Shown: piece after piece, positions 48,181 to 60,500 of the stretch
How the letters are laid out: every line of letters begins with the position of its first letter
Position numbering within the stretch: position 1 is the first letter of the stretch
From: Diadema setosum
Taxonomy: Eukaryota; Echinodermata; Echinoidea; Diadematoida; Diadematidae
Length of the DNA: 64,000 bases
NCBI GenBank assembly: GCA_033980235.1
Contig: CM067067.1
Span: forward strand, 17,762,239 to 17,826,238
Direction: 5' to 3'
Notes under the pieces: model-generated
Seen by the model: only the letters and a program-made list of their open reading frames with translations
Database searches by the model: none
Told to the model about the DNA's origin: nothing
Position numbers and translations under genes: made by a program

Positions 48181-50477
48181 TTCAGTGGTGTGGAACCATT
48201 TTGTTTTCTTTTTGGAGCTCATGCGATGCAAGAAACTGGCATTTACAAAACAGCTCTGGGCCAAGGAAAAAAGGGTGATTGCTGGCAACAGTCATGCCAC
48301 TGAGACATGATTCCCCACAGAAATGTATCTTGACAATGCTTTCCTTCGGGTTGACTGCTGCCAAATTAGGGCAGAATTCTTGAAAAGATTTCTCAAGAGA
48401 ATGATGCAGACATCAGAATGTGATGAGATGCCAAACAAATGAGGCAACGGGCTTAAGACAAGATGGGACAACGGACACAAAGTGTATAGCATTGTGAGCA
48501 AATTGTAATAGCATGCTCGAGTCTTCTGCACGGAGTGAGAACAGTCAGCAAAGCACCGTAATGTCCACTGGGTCATTTCCCCATAACTGTCCACTGGCTC
48601 CGTATAGATAATTCACCCTCATTATTCTGCAATGGACTCTTCCCAGGATCTTGGGTCAGATACATGTATTATGCAACAGGAATTAAAAAAAACAGCAGAA
48701 TAACAACACAAAATCAAATTCCTCATATGAACATGACAGTAAGTAATGAATCATCTTGACACAGCAACAAGAAAAAAAAAAATTCTTTTTTATGTTTAAC
48801 TGCCCCTGCAGGAGAGAAAAAGAGCTCTGACCTTAAAGAAAACACTTATTACGTAATTATTATGTAATTTAGAGATGAGACTGTTTCCAAACTAAGAAAA
48901 CTAATGCATCAATGATGGTTTTCACGATCGATGCACTAGACAACCACTACCTTAAACACTTATCTATCCATTGGTAAATGATGCGAGGCCTGAGGTATCC
49001 TCAGTTCTATGTACGTGGAGCATCAGATGTGCTAGTAACATGAGTCATAGAACTTAAAATAGAGGTACAGAAGAAGAGAAGTGGATATCCTTGTGTACGT
49101 ATGGCAGGAGGGGATCTGAAAGAGATTTCGGTGAAGGGAGAAATGTCTACAGTGAAGGCTTAAACAGAAAACACCAAGCCACCTGATTCTACAAAAGATC
49201 ATCTTTGTACCGGGTAAGTAATGCAGTAAAATCCATGTAATCATTGTTTTCACAAGACTGCCAAGGAAGAACTGATACAATACGTACATATATCAGCTTT
49301 AGGGAATGTATGAGTAAATGAAGGCACACCAATACAACCCTATAAATTGTCACTGGATTTCATGATAAAATGGAGGGGGGGGGGGTGAACATGTGAAACT
49401 CAATAACAAGCAATCAACAATGACGTACATTATGCACATCATGTTCTTGGGCTTTGATAATCGGTTGATCTCGCAACCTCTGAGGATTCATCAGGTCAGA
49501 CGGATCATTGTGCAGCTATCAATGGATGATGACATGCAGTGAATATTACCAAAGAGATGGCATGACCATCAATCATGCCAGTGTAAAAGATAACATTCTC
49601 TAGTGAATGGACGCTTGTGCAAACAGTCATGAGCAACTCCTACTAGACAATGAATTTCACTTGGTACGATCTCCACAAAACCTCCTTGCCCTGCTTGGCA
49701 TAAACGGATAATAAAGCAGCTGCAACATTATGAAGGACAATTGGAAACATTCAGCAGTTTTTTGTTTTGTTTTTTTGTGCCAACGATGGTTTCAGGGACA
49801 ATACAACATAGTTTATCTGATAAGTTGTGATAGGTCCAAACAGAATTCAACTCTTTCATCAGTGAGTATGAACCTTAATCCCCGCTTAGTGGTTAGGAAA
49901 GGAATGTTGTCAGCTGTCTTTTGCACACAAACATTTCTAATCTAGGTTTTTGTATGCACTGGATTAACATGTCTTTTTCACTGTCAATGTCAATAAAGCA
50001 ACCTACAGTAGAAAAAAAAATGAAAACTGTGAAAATGAAATCAGAAAGCTATGTTTTCTTGTGTTTTACAGGTATCTTTTTGAAGTTAGAATCCCAAGGG
50101 GTCCACAGTATACCTTCATAGGATGCTTGCCAATATTCAAATATTTCTGAGTGGTAATAAAAGTTATTCAAATCTGTTTATTTTGCTTCTATTCTTGTAG
50201 TATATTGGGAAATTTCATGTTAAACATTATTACATTTCATTCTCTGCAGATAAAATGTTCTTTACAACAACATACACAACATATAACCAGTGCAGTGCAG
50301 TCAAAATCTTTTCTTGTTTACATTCCAAATATAATAATGAGTACTTTTTATGACTTTGACCAAATAAACGATTGAAGTTTGAGGATTACCTTTAATATGT
50401 CAGTAACAGCATGAAGTTTCACTTTCTTTTTATTTTGGTAACTCTTAGCATCGGAGGAGTATTACAACAATCTGAAC
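48181..50477. other. No gene seen
   Basis: AT-rich with short open frames only; poly-G run near 49376-49384. Confidence 0.5.
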
Positions 50478-50506
50478 ACTTGCTACCTACAGTGTAGGTA
50501 GCAAGT
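50478..50506. repeat. Perfect 13-bp hairpin
   Basis: ACTTGCTACCTAC and GTAGGTAGCAAGT are separated by AGT only. No T-run follows on either side to suggest a terminator, and this is a eukaryotic context. Confidence 0.85.
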
Positions 50507-52101
50507 TTTGTAAAGCAAATAAAAGCAAGTAAATTTTTGAGGAAGTCTGAATGCAAACTTGAAAGTTTCTCCCAAATATCTTCTTTTTCTTTTCGAATCA
50601 AATTTGACAAATAACAGTCTGGATGCCATTTTGAATCAAAGTTTCACTTAATTCCAGTTAAATGGAAGTTTATAGTGGATTTCTGATTTAAAGTATGTCA
50701 GTGTGCTGTTTCAATGTATGGGACTTTTAGCCTTCATCAAACTCCTCCAGTTTTCACTTTCAATTCTTAGCCACCCCTTAGCCATCCCCTCCACCATCCC
50801 ATTAGCTTCTTCCTTCCTTCTTCCTCTGTATCTACATATTCTCTTGTCAAGAAAGGAAACAAGTCATGATCCAACTTCTATAAACAGCCATAGTTCAACT
50901 ACATGGGTGGATTTAACCACACAGTGTTGTATGATAGAGCTAATTCACACCACCATAATACCATACTGATATTAATAACACCTATAATGGTGCTAAGAAA
51001 TACAGGGAGCGATCTACTTGTAACTAAAGATTGTTACACATATTGATAGCAAAAATATGATATAGATATCTTGATAATATAAGACTGATAAATATACCAA
51101 ACAAGCCTTATATACAATATCCATTTTTGAACTTTTTATAGCATTTAAAAATACACAATAAAAATTATGACAAAGTATTTACCTGGTCTAACAAGGCTGG
51201 CCTCATCAATGTTAACTCTGTTCTTCCACGTTTTATACCACAATTTAATTTTACCTGTTTGAAAGACTCAATAATCATAATTCATTCATGCATTAATAAA
51301 TCAATTGACAGTTAAAAAGTACTGCGCATTGTGTATACATGTGATGTAAACACCTCGAAAAAGATTAAAAACTTCTCAACATGATATACATATGATATTG
51401 TTACATTCAATTTTCTGAGACTGTACATGTACATCAGTGTATACCTGAGCATGGATGAGCTGCGTCTCGGTACACACCGTTATATGCAGAGTACCTGGTA
51501 CAATGTACACGGGCACACGTAAATATGGCATACCCCATCCACACACACAAATAATCAGGTCTGTCTGATGTCCAGCGACAGTTATGTACGTGCAGTTATT
51601 GGCCATCACAGTTTGACGTCGCAGCCTTTGCACTTGACTGAACTACGCCGCAGCAATAAAATCAATACCAGTGATTGCTGGTCATAAGCACAGAGGTGGT
51701 GGCCTAAAGTCTGCGACATACACAATTTGTACATAGACAGTTTATCCTGTGTACAGAGCAGACTTTCGGTTTGAGTGTTTATGGAGTAATACATGTCTGT
51801 TTGCCTCCAGACATTTTCTTTAGAATGTCAACAGGGTCAACTGGGGTAACTTTGGACTCTGATTCTTTCAGACACACATCTCATTCAGTTGATTAGGCCT
51901 ATACATACTGTCTTGTAATTTTATCACAAAACGTACATGTGTACTGTACCAATATTGATGCTTACTGATTCAACCAAAGTCCTACTGCAAAAGCTGTTAC
52001 CTTTGCATAATGGATATTTTTGCAAATGAGATCACAGACATTTTCAAGAGATGTTGTTCTTGCAATTCTGACTTCAAGACTATTGTAAGTGCACTTTTGT
52101 T

Positions 52102-52133
<32 letters not shown>

Positions 52134-52604
52134 CAGGCATCGTTCAATTCGTGGCCCAACCATTAATCGCAAAATTCACAAAAAATGAACACTCGTGAAA
52201 ATAAGGCTTTTACAGTATATCATATTCCACATCACATACAGTTGTATATTACAAAATTGAGCGAAAACAATGTATACAGGATGGAATCAATATGTACGTG
52301 TGTACAGTATATGGGTGTGTAGGGATTTGCACACTACCAATCCTTTTATTCACCGTCCATAACATCAAATCTGTCAAAATAATCTATTTGAAAGCAGTTT
52401 TTCAAACATTGATCTCACTTCACACACCTTACATTGTCTTCCAGGATGCGAGGATACACTTGTATACAAAAAGTTTGAGAGCAGTTCTGTCCTACTCATA
52501 GATGGTCTAAGAAAAGAGATATGAGTTGTCAGGCTTATACAATGTAAAATGGTTTTATTATAAAATGCAAATGGCCAGGTGCTCTGATACTGTTGCACAC
52601 ATCA
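50507..52604. other. No gene seen
   Basis: Contains a T30 run (52104-52133) followed by a TTTCGCG-family end fragment (AATCGCAAAATTCAC...CTTTTACAGTATAT, 52165-52220). Confidence 0.5.
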
Positions 52605-52888
52605 GCCCGAATTCACGAAGGTGGTACAAATGAAACCATGGTTTAAACCATGGACAAAAACCATGGAGCGCCAAGTGTCGCATGGAATATTTCGTTACGA
52701 AATCAGTCATTTCGTTGATGAAATGATTATTTTGTAACGAAAGGACAACATTTTGTTACGGAACTGTCATTTTGTTGACGAAATGACCAATTTCGTAACG
52801 AAATATTCCGTGCGACACATGGCGCTCCATGGTTTTTGTCCATGGTTTAAACCATGGTTTCATTTGTACCACCTTCGTGAATTCGGGC
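52605..52888. mobile_element. Near-perfect foldback element (GCCCGAATTCACGAAGG)
   Basis: 284 bp that is almost entirely one inverted repeat. The left arm runs GCCCGAATTCACGAAGGTGG through two CCATGGTTTAAACCATGG-type words to AATATTTCGTTACGAAAT, and the right arm returns in the same order. The centre holds repeated TTTCGTTACGAAA / GTTGACGAAATGA words. Flanking duplication is ambiguous (CATC or CA). Confidence 0.85.
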
Positions 52889-53920
52889 CATCTTGTTTAG
52901 GTGACTTGTCAGTGCTTCAGAGGTTCATTTGTTCTGGATTCCCGTTCTGCGCTTTTCTCTCTCACTCTCTCCTCTCCCTCTTACGTTCTATTTCTTTCTC
53001 TCTCTCTCTCTCTCTCACTGACATACACACACATATACTGACAAACACACACACACACACACACAAAGCTTTGGTTCATTAGTACGTTGTAGGTGTCAAG
53101 TAAACACATGAAAGCTGACCAGCATTTAATAGTGAGCTTCAAGCGCATCTAATTATGACATTTTTGCAACTAAATTGATTACATAATTCTTTAATTAGCC
53201 ACAATCAATTCCTCCTGTCATTTCACTCCATTAAAAATTCGATCAGCTTGTGGGGTGGGGGGAACCCTGAAGCCATTGCGTGCCACGAGATCTACTGCAC
53301 ATTGTATCCGAATGCAATTTTTTTAAAAAAGGAAAAGATTATGTGGTATGAACACAGGCCAGCGAACCATGGGACGGAGATTACGCGTCGGTGGCCACGT
53401 TCTAAAAATATGCGGTGACTGAGAGAGTCGATTCTAAATCGTGGGATTACTGGAAAGGGGGGAGATTATGCGATCATTCAGAAAGTATGACATGGTTGTC
53501 AACAGCTCTGTATGGCAGTCATTGCCTGCTCCACCAAGTGACTGACCTCCACACTCTCTGTATAGTCATAGCCCATTCCATAACAGTCCATACATGCATA
53601 CTTTGAATCCCTATATATGCGTATCACAATAAACTAGATATTGATTTTTTTTTTTTTACAACCATATATGTTTTTTATTTCAATTCTACAATAACAGTTT
53701 GCATACTCTTTTAACATCTCAAACTCACTGGTGACAGTCTTTTACATGTAGGCCTATATATTTTCAAAACTCACAATATAAAAATGCTATTAATGGAATA
53801 CTATATGCCATATATTTTTCAGGGTTTTAATATTCAAAAATTTCATGTGTCAGGGGCTATTTTCAGAATTCATCAACATGCGAAAATGTAAAATCTGATT
53901 CTGACTTGAATGTGCTGTGT
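52889..53920. other. No gene seen; microsatellites and motif-dense block
   Basis: (TC)n at 52995-53016, (CA)n at 53045-53065, then the homeodomain-motif-dense block 53080-53250 described as a finding. Confidence 0.5.
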
Positions 53921-54103
53921 ATGGCAAGCCAAATGTCCCATAAGGCAATAAACTTGGTTTATCGCTTTAAAAACTTAGGTTTTTGGTGATAAACTAAGTT
54001 TATCACATTAATGATCAATAAGGATGGTCTTTCACTCAATAAACAGTTTAAATTGATCCAAAACCTGAGTTTTTCAATTTTTTTTTGAAATTTGGCTTGC
54101 CAT
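53921..54103. mobile_element. Small MITE (ATGGCAAGCCAAAT TIRs)
   Basis: ATGGCAAGCCAAAT and ATTTGGCTTGCCAT are inverted ends 183 bp apart. Inside is a perfect palindrome GTGATAAACT-A-AGTTTATCAC at 53986-54006 and a repeated AATAAAC...TTTATC word. Confidence 0.7.
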
Positions 54104-57100
54104 AGATGCGCACGAGTACAAGCATGTACAGTTACAAGTTACAGTTGCAAGAGCAATTACTCTTTGCTCTCCCCCCCCCCCCCCCCTTCTACTTGGTGCT
54201 GGAATGGTCACCTGGAATAACCACCGGGGAGTTAAGGGGACCGGACCAGCTGTAGACAAGGATCATAACATGAAGCAGAAGACCAGCAGCTTTTCAGCAT
54301 GCGATCCTTTTCAAAACCACAAAAGTGATCTCGGCTACACCTGTAAAATGTGAATTCACTTCTGCATTAAGAAGCTCTGTCATCCATTGACGACACTACA
54401 GAAGAGCAAACTGATGAGTCTGAAGAGCAATGTCTGGTATGAAAAGAAAAGAGCCAAAGTTCATAAGACAATAATTTATGTGAACTGTTCACTGAATACA
54501 ATTGCACTGAGCCTTTTTTAATACAACACCAGCTCAAAAGTCACTCAAAAAGTCCTACATTAACTACATGAAATGGGAAAATACACATTTTGCCAGAGCA
54601 CTAAACACTCACACCACCACCTCCCCCCCCCCCAAAAAAAAAAAAAAATCTTTATTAATGAGAATAAGCATTGCCAGAACAGATTCTAATGACTGTTTCA
54701 CCAGCAAAGTAAACAGTGAAGTGACTGAGAAACACAGGCAGGTAAAGTTTGTAAACTTGCCAGCTCTGTTGCCCCTTCCCTTTTCCAGGTTGGAAGGATT
54801 TCCCCCTCAGAATGGCATCATCAGTGAGCAGTTCACAAGGGGAAAGTCCCATGCAACCACCCAAGGTTGCACACTGCACCTTCACCCCACCATTCCCCCC
54901 CCCCCCCCCCATCCTCTCCACCTCCACGGCACATAACATGGAGAGACTCAGAGCTCACCTGTACCCACCAAAGCTGCTCCTGGAAAAAACAGCCCATCTC
55001 CTTGATAAACACGGCAAAGTCAAGAGTCATGGACATGACAATTTGTAACGCCCAAGGTTTCTCCATCCCCCCCCCCCCCATGCTGTATGTTTGCCATTCC
55101 AATGACTTGTTCCCTTGAACAGAAAGGCTCATGGTGTGATCAAGGGATGATTTCATCATTTATATATATGACATAATTTCATCCTTTAATAAGGGTTACA
55201 TGTACATATGAAAAAATGAAGAAAAAAAAACCCATGAATTGTAAATCGACACCCTTGTTGCTATTTCCGTCACCAAACAACGTCTGTTGCAATTACCTTC
55301 ATTGGATGGGAGAGAAAACAATGGCGGTCGAGAGCCTGTAGTTGTCTGTCTGAAACTATATGGTCATAGATCAATTAAACGTTAAACGCGAAAAGGCACA
55401 CAAGACAAATACATGAATAGGAAGAGGTGCATTCTTCTCTGACACAAGACAATTTGGGAGTGCAGACATGACTTGCCACCATGAAAACCTGGGAAACAAA
55501 CAATGATTTTATTCCATAGTTCCAAGTTCCACAGACCACAAGCTTTCCAATATTAACTATACAGTCTGCTTAATTTCTAAATCCCTTGTCAAACAAGGTA
55601 AGAAATCCAGCAACAACACACACACAGTTTTTAGTTTTAAAGTTCAAATGCAGTGTAGCATGCAGGGGAACAAGTATTTTCGACACAATAGTTAAATGCA
55701 AAACAATCAAGAAAGTTTCAATTCTCAAAACTGTAAGACTTTAAAATTTGGACCAGAGATATTAAACTTCCCATTTGTTGAAATGATATCCACGTCACTA
55801 TCATGTTTATATCTCAAGCACCCATATTCAATCTTTTTTTTACATTAGCCAATGAATAATTTTACTCAACCTGTACTTTCGAGTTTGATACAGATACATG
55901 TTTCACGTTTCTCCAGCAGTTGATAAAGAAACTTTCCTCATCTTCATCTTTCCCTCTCAAATCAAAATGATGTATCTGTATTTTCAAAATTCACAATTTC
56001 TTTACTCCAAACTTTCATTTTTCTTCTTAAAAAAAGTCCTCACCACAACCCCCCCCCAAAAAAAAAAAAATCATCTGGCAGTGACATTGCAACTCTGTAA
56101 TCACCTGTCACATGTCATTGCCAAACAAGCTTTAAAACATTTCTGAAGACATACCTGCTCCTCCCTTCTGTTTTCTCCTCAGCTTACTCACAAAATGGCA
56201 AGAGTGTGCATTAAACTAATGCATCAATGTTGAAAAAGCTTCAGTGACAGGGACAGCTCACACATGAGCACTTGTAATTGTCCAAGTTCAAGTTCTTTTG
56301 GCTTCCAGCCTGTGGAATTTCCCCCATATCACAAGCTTACATGCCCCTTTTCATCAAATTTCCCCACAGGGTATGATGGATTACCCTCCACTCCCCCCTC
56401 CCCCCCCCCCCAAAAAAAAAAAGTTTCTCTCTCTCTTTCTCCACTACAGAAGAGAAAATATGCGAGCATTGTGTCTCTGAAGACGAGCAGACGATGGGGA
56501 ATCCCAATTTCATGAAAAACCCTGCATCGCGGAATGTTCTCCATGGAAACCCCCTAATGCACCATAAAACCCTATTCTGCATCTTGAAGTCCAAGTGTGT
56601 ACAGAGCCCATGCAAGCCCAGTCACAATACACTAATGATACGGATGAAACAAATGCACATCACTCACACTGAATACTTTAACATACAAATACTAATCACA
56701 ACAGCAAATATTGTTGTATTTTGATATCTGTTGCCATAGCAATATGGAGAGTTGGTATACTGGTCTAATCATGTGGACTGAATCAAACATATTGGTGAAT
56801 TGAAAAATGAATGTAGGGGGATATTAGTCCAGCTCAACAAGTATTTAAGGGGTGTATGGTATACAATATATGTGTGTGAACCTCAATAGACTAGGGCTAG
56901 ACACTCTCTACAGTACATGAAACACTCAATATGATTATTTTGATATTCCATGCCCCACAAATTCACAATTCTTTGTGATTATCAAAGCTGTTATCCCAAT
57001 CTAAATAAGCACTAGAAAATGTATGCTTGTATACACCCGTACCACGTTTCATCACGAAAACCTACACCATTTCTAGGACTTGATAATAGCAAGCATTGGT

Positions 57101-57124
57101 ACAGCCAGAGAAGAAGTAGCCATT
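54104..57124. other. No gene established
   Basis: Several long poly-C tracts (54171-54186, 54895-54910, 55067-55079 and 56395-56412). They generate Pro- and Gly-rich spurious frames. A promoter-like patch at 55240-55400 is listed as a finding. Confidence 0.5.
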
Positions 57125-57814
57125 TCGTCGCCGGTCACACGAACCGACGAATCACTCGATTTTGGGTCAAATTTTCGATTTTGAGATTTTCAATCATTTC
57201 GATAGTAGACATTCCATACTACATATTCTGAAATTCTCAGTGTGCAATTCGGTGTATTTTTTACGTAGTTATAACTTTTGTAGAAGTATGTAATTCCATT
57301 TGTTTTCCCCATAGACGCGTGTGTTAAACAATCAGGCGATTCGACGGTTCGGTGACCGCGCGTACTAGTACGCGCAGTCATCGAACGGTACGCGCAGTCA
57401 CCGAACCGACGAATCAGTGCGCATTGACTTGCGTGTTGTTTTTGAGATTCAACAGTTCATTGACCGCGCGCATAGTGCGCGTACTATGTAATACATGTGT
57501 TGACAATGACAACGCTCAATGTACATGTACATATGGACACACATGGAAAATGACAACGTTCTTTGCAGACCGAAAATACATGCATGCAGCTCTTCGACGA
57601 TTTCCCGCTTATTTGTTAACAATACAATTCGATAAAAACTTCACAAGTTAGAGCAAGAATTGAAGTCTGGTGTACTACAAAAATAATTGGAAATTATAGA
57701 CATGAAAGTGTAGCAACCATAAGTCAAAAATGGGCTAACTTCAAACGCGTTTTTCTCGAATTGTCATTCTTACGCAAACCTGAGGGATTCGTCGGTTCGT
57801 GTGACCGGCGACGA
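57125..57814. mobile_element. Inverted-repeat element with perfect 29-bp TIRs (TCGTCGCCGGTCACACG)
   Basis: 57125-57153 and 57786-57814 are exact reverse complements over 29 bp, starting TCGTCGCCGGTCACACGAAC. The 690-bp body includes CpG-rich GTACGCGCAGTC repeats and a further ACCGAACCGACGAATCA copy of the TIR core near 57400. Target duplication unclear. Confidence 0.85.
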
Positions 57815-57839
57815 TTTTTGGAAAGGACAAACTATAATA

Positions 57840-58034
57840 TACTGTAAAGCACAATACTTTCGCGGCACGAAATTTTCGCAAATTGGAGCCGACGGCCTTT
57901 TTCACTGCATGAAATATTCACGAGTTGCCTGTAACATTCAATGCATATACAAGTTGTAGCGTAGACAAGAACCTTTGCATGCATTTGAATTTCAAGAATT
58001 TTGGCTCTCGCGAAATTTGCGAAATTAAAATGCA
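57840..58034. mobile_element. TTTCGCG-family element copy
   Basis: ACTGTAAAGC...TTTCGCGGCACG on the left and CTCGCGAAATTTGCGAAATT on the right. Inverted relative to the copy at 25411-25596. It directly follows the element at 57125-57814. Confidence 0.6.
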
Positions 58035-58920
58035 TGTGAACGTTCCTCGTTTTACAAACTCGTATGAGTTTGCAAGCTTACTTGTGTACAGTGTGTAGCA
58101 GGAAAACAGTGGCTTCTACTGGGAAGTATTACTTCCCATTTCGCCCTTCATTTCTCTCCTTTCTTCTTGCACCCTGTTCCCACAGCCACACTGCCCCACT
58201 GGCTTCTGACCCAACCCTGAGCAGCACACAGCAGTAGCAGCGACAGTCACAGTCATGGCAAGTCGCGCATTCCTCGGCCTCCTACCGCACGCATTCCAGC
58301 GGTGCTGGCTTACTTCATTTAAAGGGAAACCAAGCCAGGATCACTGAAGGCGTCAATGGCCCAAGGACGGTAATGGCGCAGCTGGGCAGGGCAGCTGGGC
58401 AGGGCCGAACGAGTACTTGGAAATCTGCTTAATGACATCAGCAACCTTTGCAATAAGTCTTCCCTCTCTAGTGTTTCTAAGATTCCCATAGTTGTTACAA
58501 AAAAACACACCTTTTAGAGCAAATTTATTGTATGTAACTGTGTGATTTCTATTTTGGATAATACGATATGTGCTATTAGCATACACGTACATGCTGATAC
58601 AATAAACATAACACTGCATTTAAAAGCAGCAGTATAGAACCCAAGGTTACTTCCATCATTATAAACAAACAAAAACAAAAATAACAAACAAAGACAATAC
58701 GATTTATCACCTAAGGAGTATGCTACAGAGCCCTGACATGATGAAAAGTAGATTTATGGATGCTTTGTCTCAGTTTCACATCAAACTGTATATTCATAAA
58801 ATGATTTACAGCACTATCACTCCCTACTGCCTTGATGAAAAGGGAACTTCAATGTTCTGCTTTCCAGCTCAAGTGGAGTCATGTACAGATGTATGGAAGC
58901 TTGTGCAGTGAAAGTGCCAC
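58035..58920. other. No gene established; GC-richer patch
   Basis: 58090-58420 is noticeably GC-richer than its surroundings, with protein-like frames on both strands (see findings) but no confirmed exon. Confidence 0.45.
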
Positions 58921-59225
58921 CACAAAGACAAGACAATTCCTCGCCTTCTCGACCTTCTCAGGATCAAGAAGGCAACAAGGCGAGATCCAAGATCTAGTCT
59001 TCTTGACTTTTCGGATCCAAGAAAGCGAGGAGACGGGATATGACTATGAGATCTCATCTTCTTGCCTTCGCAGATGCGAGAAATTTAAAAGACAAGATCT
59101 TACATCAAACCTTCTTATCTACTTGGACCTGAAGACAAGATCTTTCATCACACCTTCTCATCTTCTTGGACCCGAGATGTTGAGTCTTGTCACACCAAGA
59201 GAGGCAAGAACATTATCTTGTCTTC
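58921..59225. repeat. Degenerate CTTCTTGG / AAGACAAGATC quasi-palindromic repeat
   Basis: About 300 bp built from alternating words of the type CTTCTCGCCTTC, CAAGAAGGCGAG, AAGACAAGATCT and TCTTCTTGGACC, each close to the reverse complement of its neighbour. It supplies much of the 192-codon frame 58832-59410 (+). Family not recognised. Confidence 0.5.
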
Positions 59226-60496
59226 TCGGTGGCACCTTTACGCTTCCAAACACATGGGTTGTGCCCGCTCAGCAGTACATTTGTACCTCACAATTTAGAA
59301 GCGAGTTTCTTGCCCTTGAGGAGCCCAGCCCTGCCATGCATTGGCCAAGTCATGCTCCATCCTGGCTCCATCCTGGCTCAACCGGGATCTCATCTCATCT
59401 AATTATGTAACTAGATTAATTCCCATGAGCAAAGAGAGCGTACACTCACTGCCCTATCTTTTCCATCCCCCCCCCCACACCCGCCCTTTTTTCATCAACC
59501 AATGCATTATCATGTGATCAATTAGCAATCAGGATCGTAATGACCAGAGCCGAGAGTCAGGTGCAGGGATGTGTGTACTGTAAGTCTAGTATGATGTCGA
59601 ATCCCGTGCACAGCCCTCGGGTCAAATTAGTCCGACCTTTGATGTTGTATATAAGTTTTGCAAGATGATACTATGCAATGTGTAATTGGGTGCCGATGGT
59701 ACCTGGCATAAGCCAATCCCCTCAAAGGTTCACATCATCCAGGGAGGTAAGACAACTCCCTGCATCATGACACTGGCTGTAAGAGACTTCATGTAGCTCT
59801 AGAGTTCGTAGCTCCATGATATAAATGAGCACACACAATATGTATTCTTATCACAAGTCTATCAAAAATCCACATCCGGTAGACCTTCTCAAACTTCATT
59901 ATTTTGAACAAGTGAAATTTAATAATTTCAGGGTCAAATTTTTCCCTGTTACACTGCCTGTACATTTGTGTACAATGTACCGATACTGATAGCAAATTGT
60001 TTTATTAAGTTACTTTCATTCTGAGTGAACTCTGTGAAGTTCGTCTGCAATCTCCCAATCAACATACATGTTCATGTCATCTAAGCCTTTTAAAGATGCA
60101 TGATACACTGGCAAGTATTTCTCTTGTGAATACTGTCATTCCGTTGCAAGAAGTATGAAATGTTTTGTATATCAAAAGTCAAAGGCCAAAATTCACAAAT
60201 TCACATGAACTATATAAATTTGAGCTGCCTCAATGCCCGTCGCACATCGATTAGGTCAAGAAATACATTATATCACACCAAATGCGCCATGACAAACGCA
60301 TTTGCAATGTATTGGAACTATGGTACATGTATCTCACTTAATTTGGACCAAAAGCTTAGAGAGATGATCAATTTTTGGAATGGTAATCATGTAAAGAAGA
60401 AGTACAAATGCACACTTTCCCCCTTCCCTTCATTCATTCCATGGAATTCCATGCCTGTATCATTGTCGATATATAAATAAAAATACACGTCTGTAT
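59226..60496. other. No gene seen
   Basis: AT-rich DNA; a GTAGCTCCATGATATAAAT word near 59808 recalls the GTAGCTCCATGG ends of 40173-41195 but is isolated. Confidence 0.5.
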
Positions 60497-60500
60497 TTAA

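Noticed and set aside
54568..55159. Pro- and Gly-rich overlapping frames on both strands
   Set aside because: Generated by poly-C/poly-A tracts in the region.
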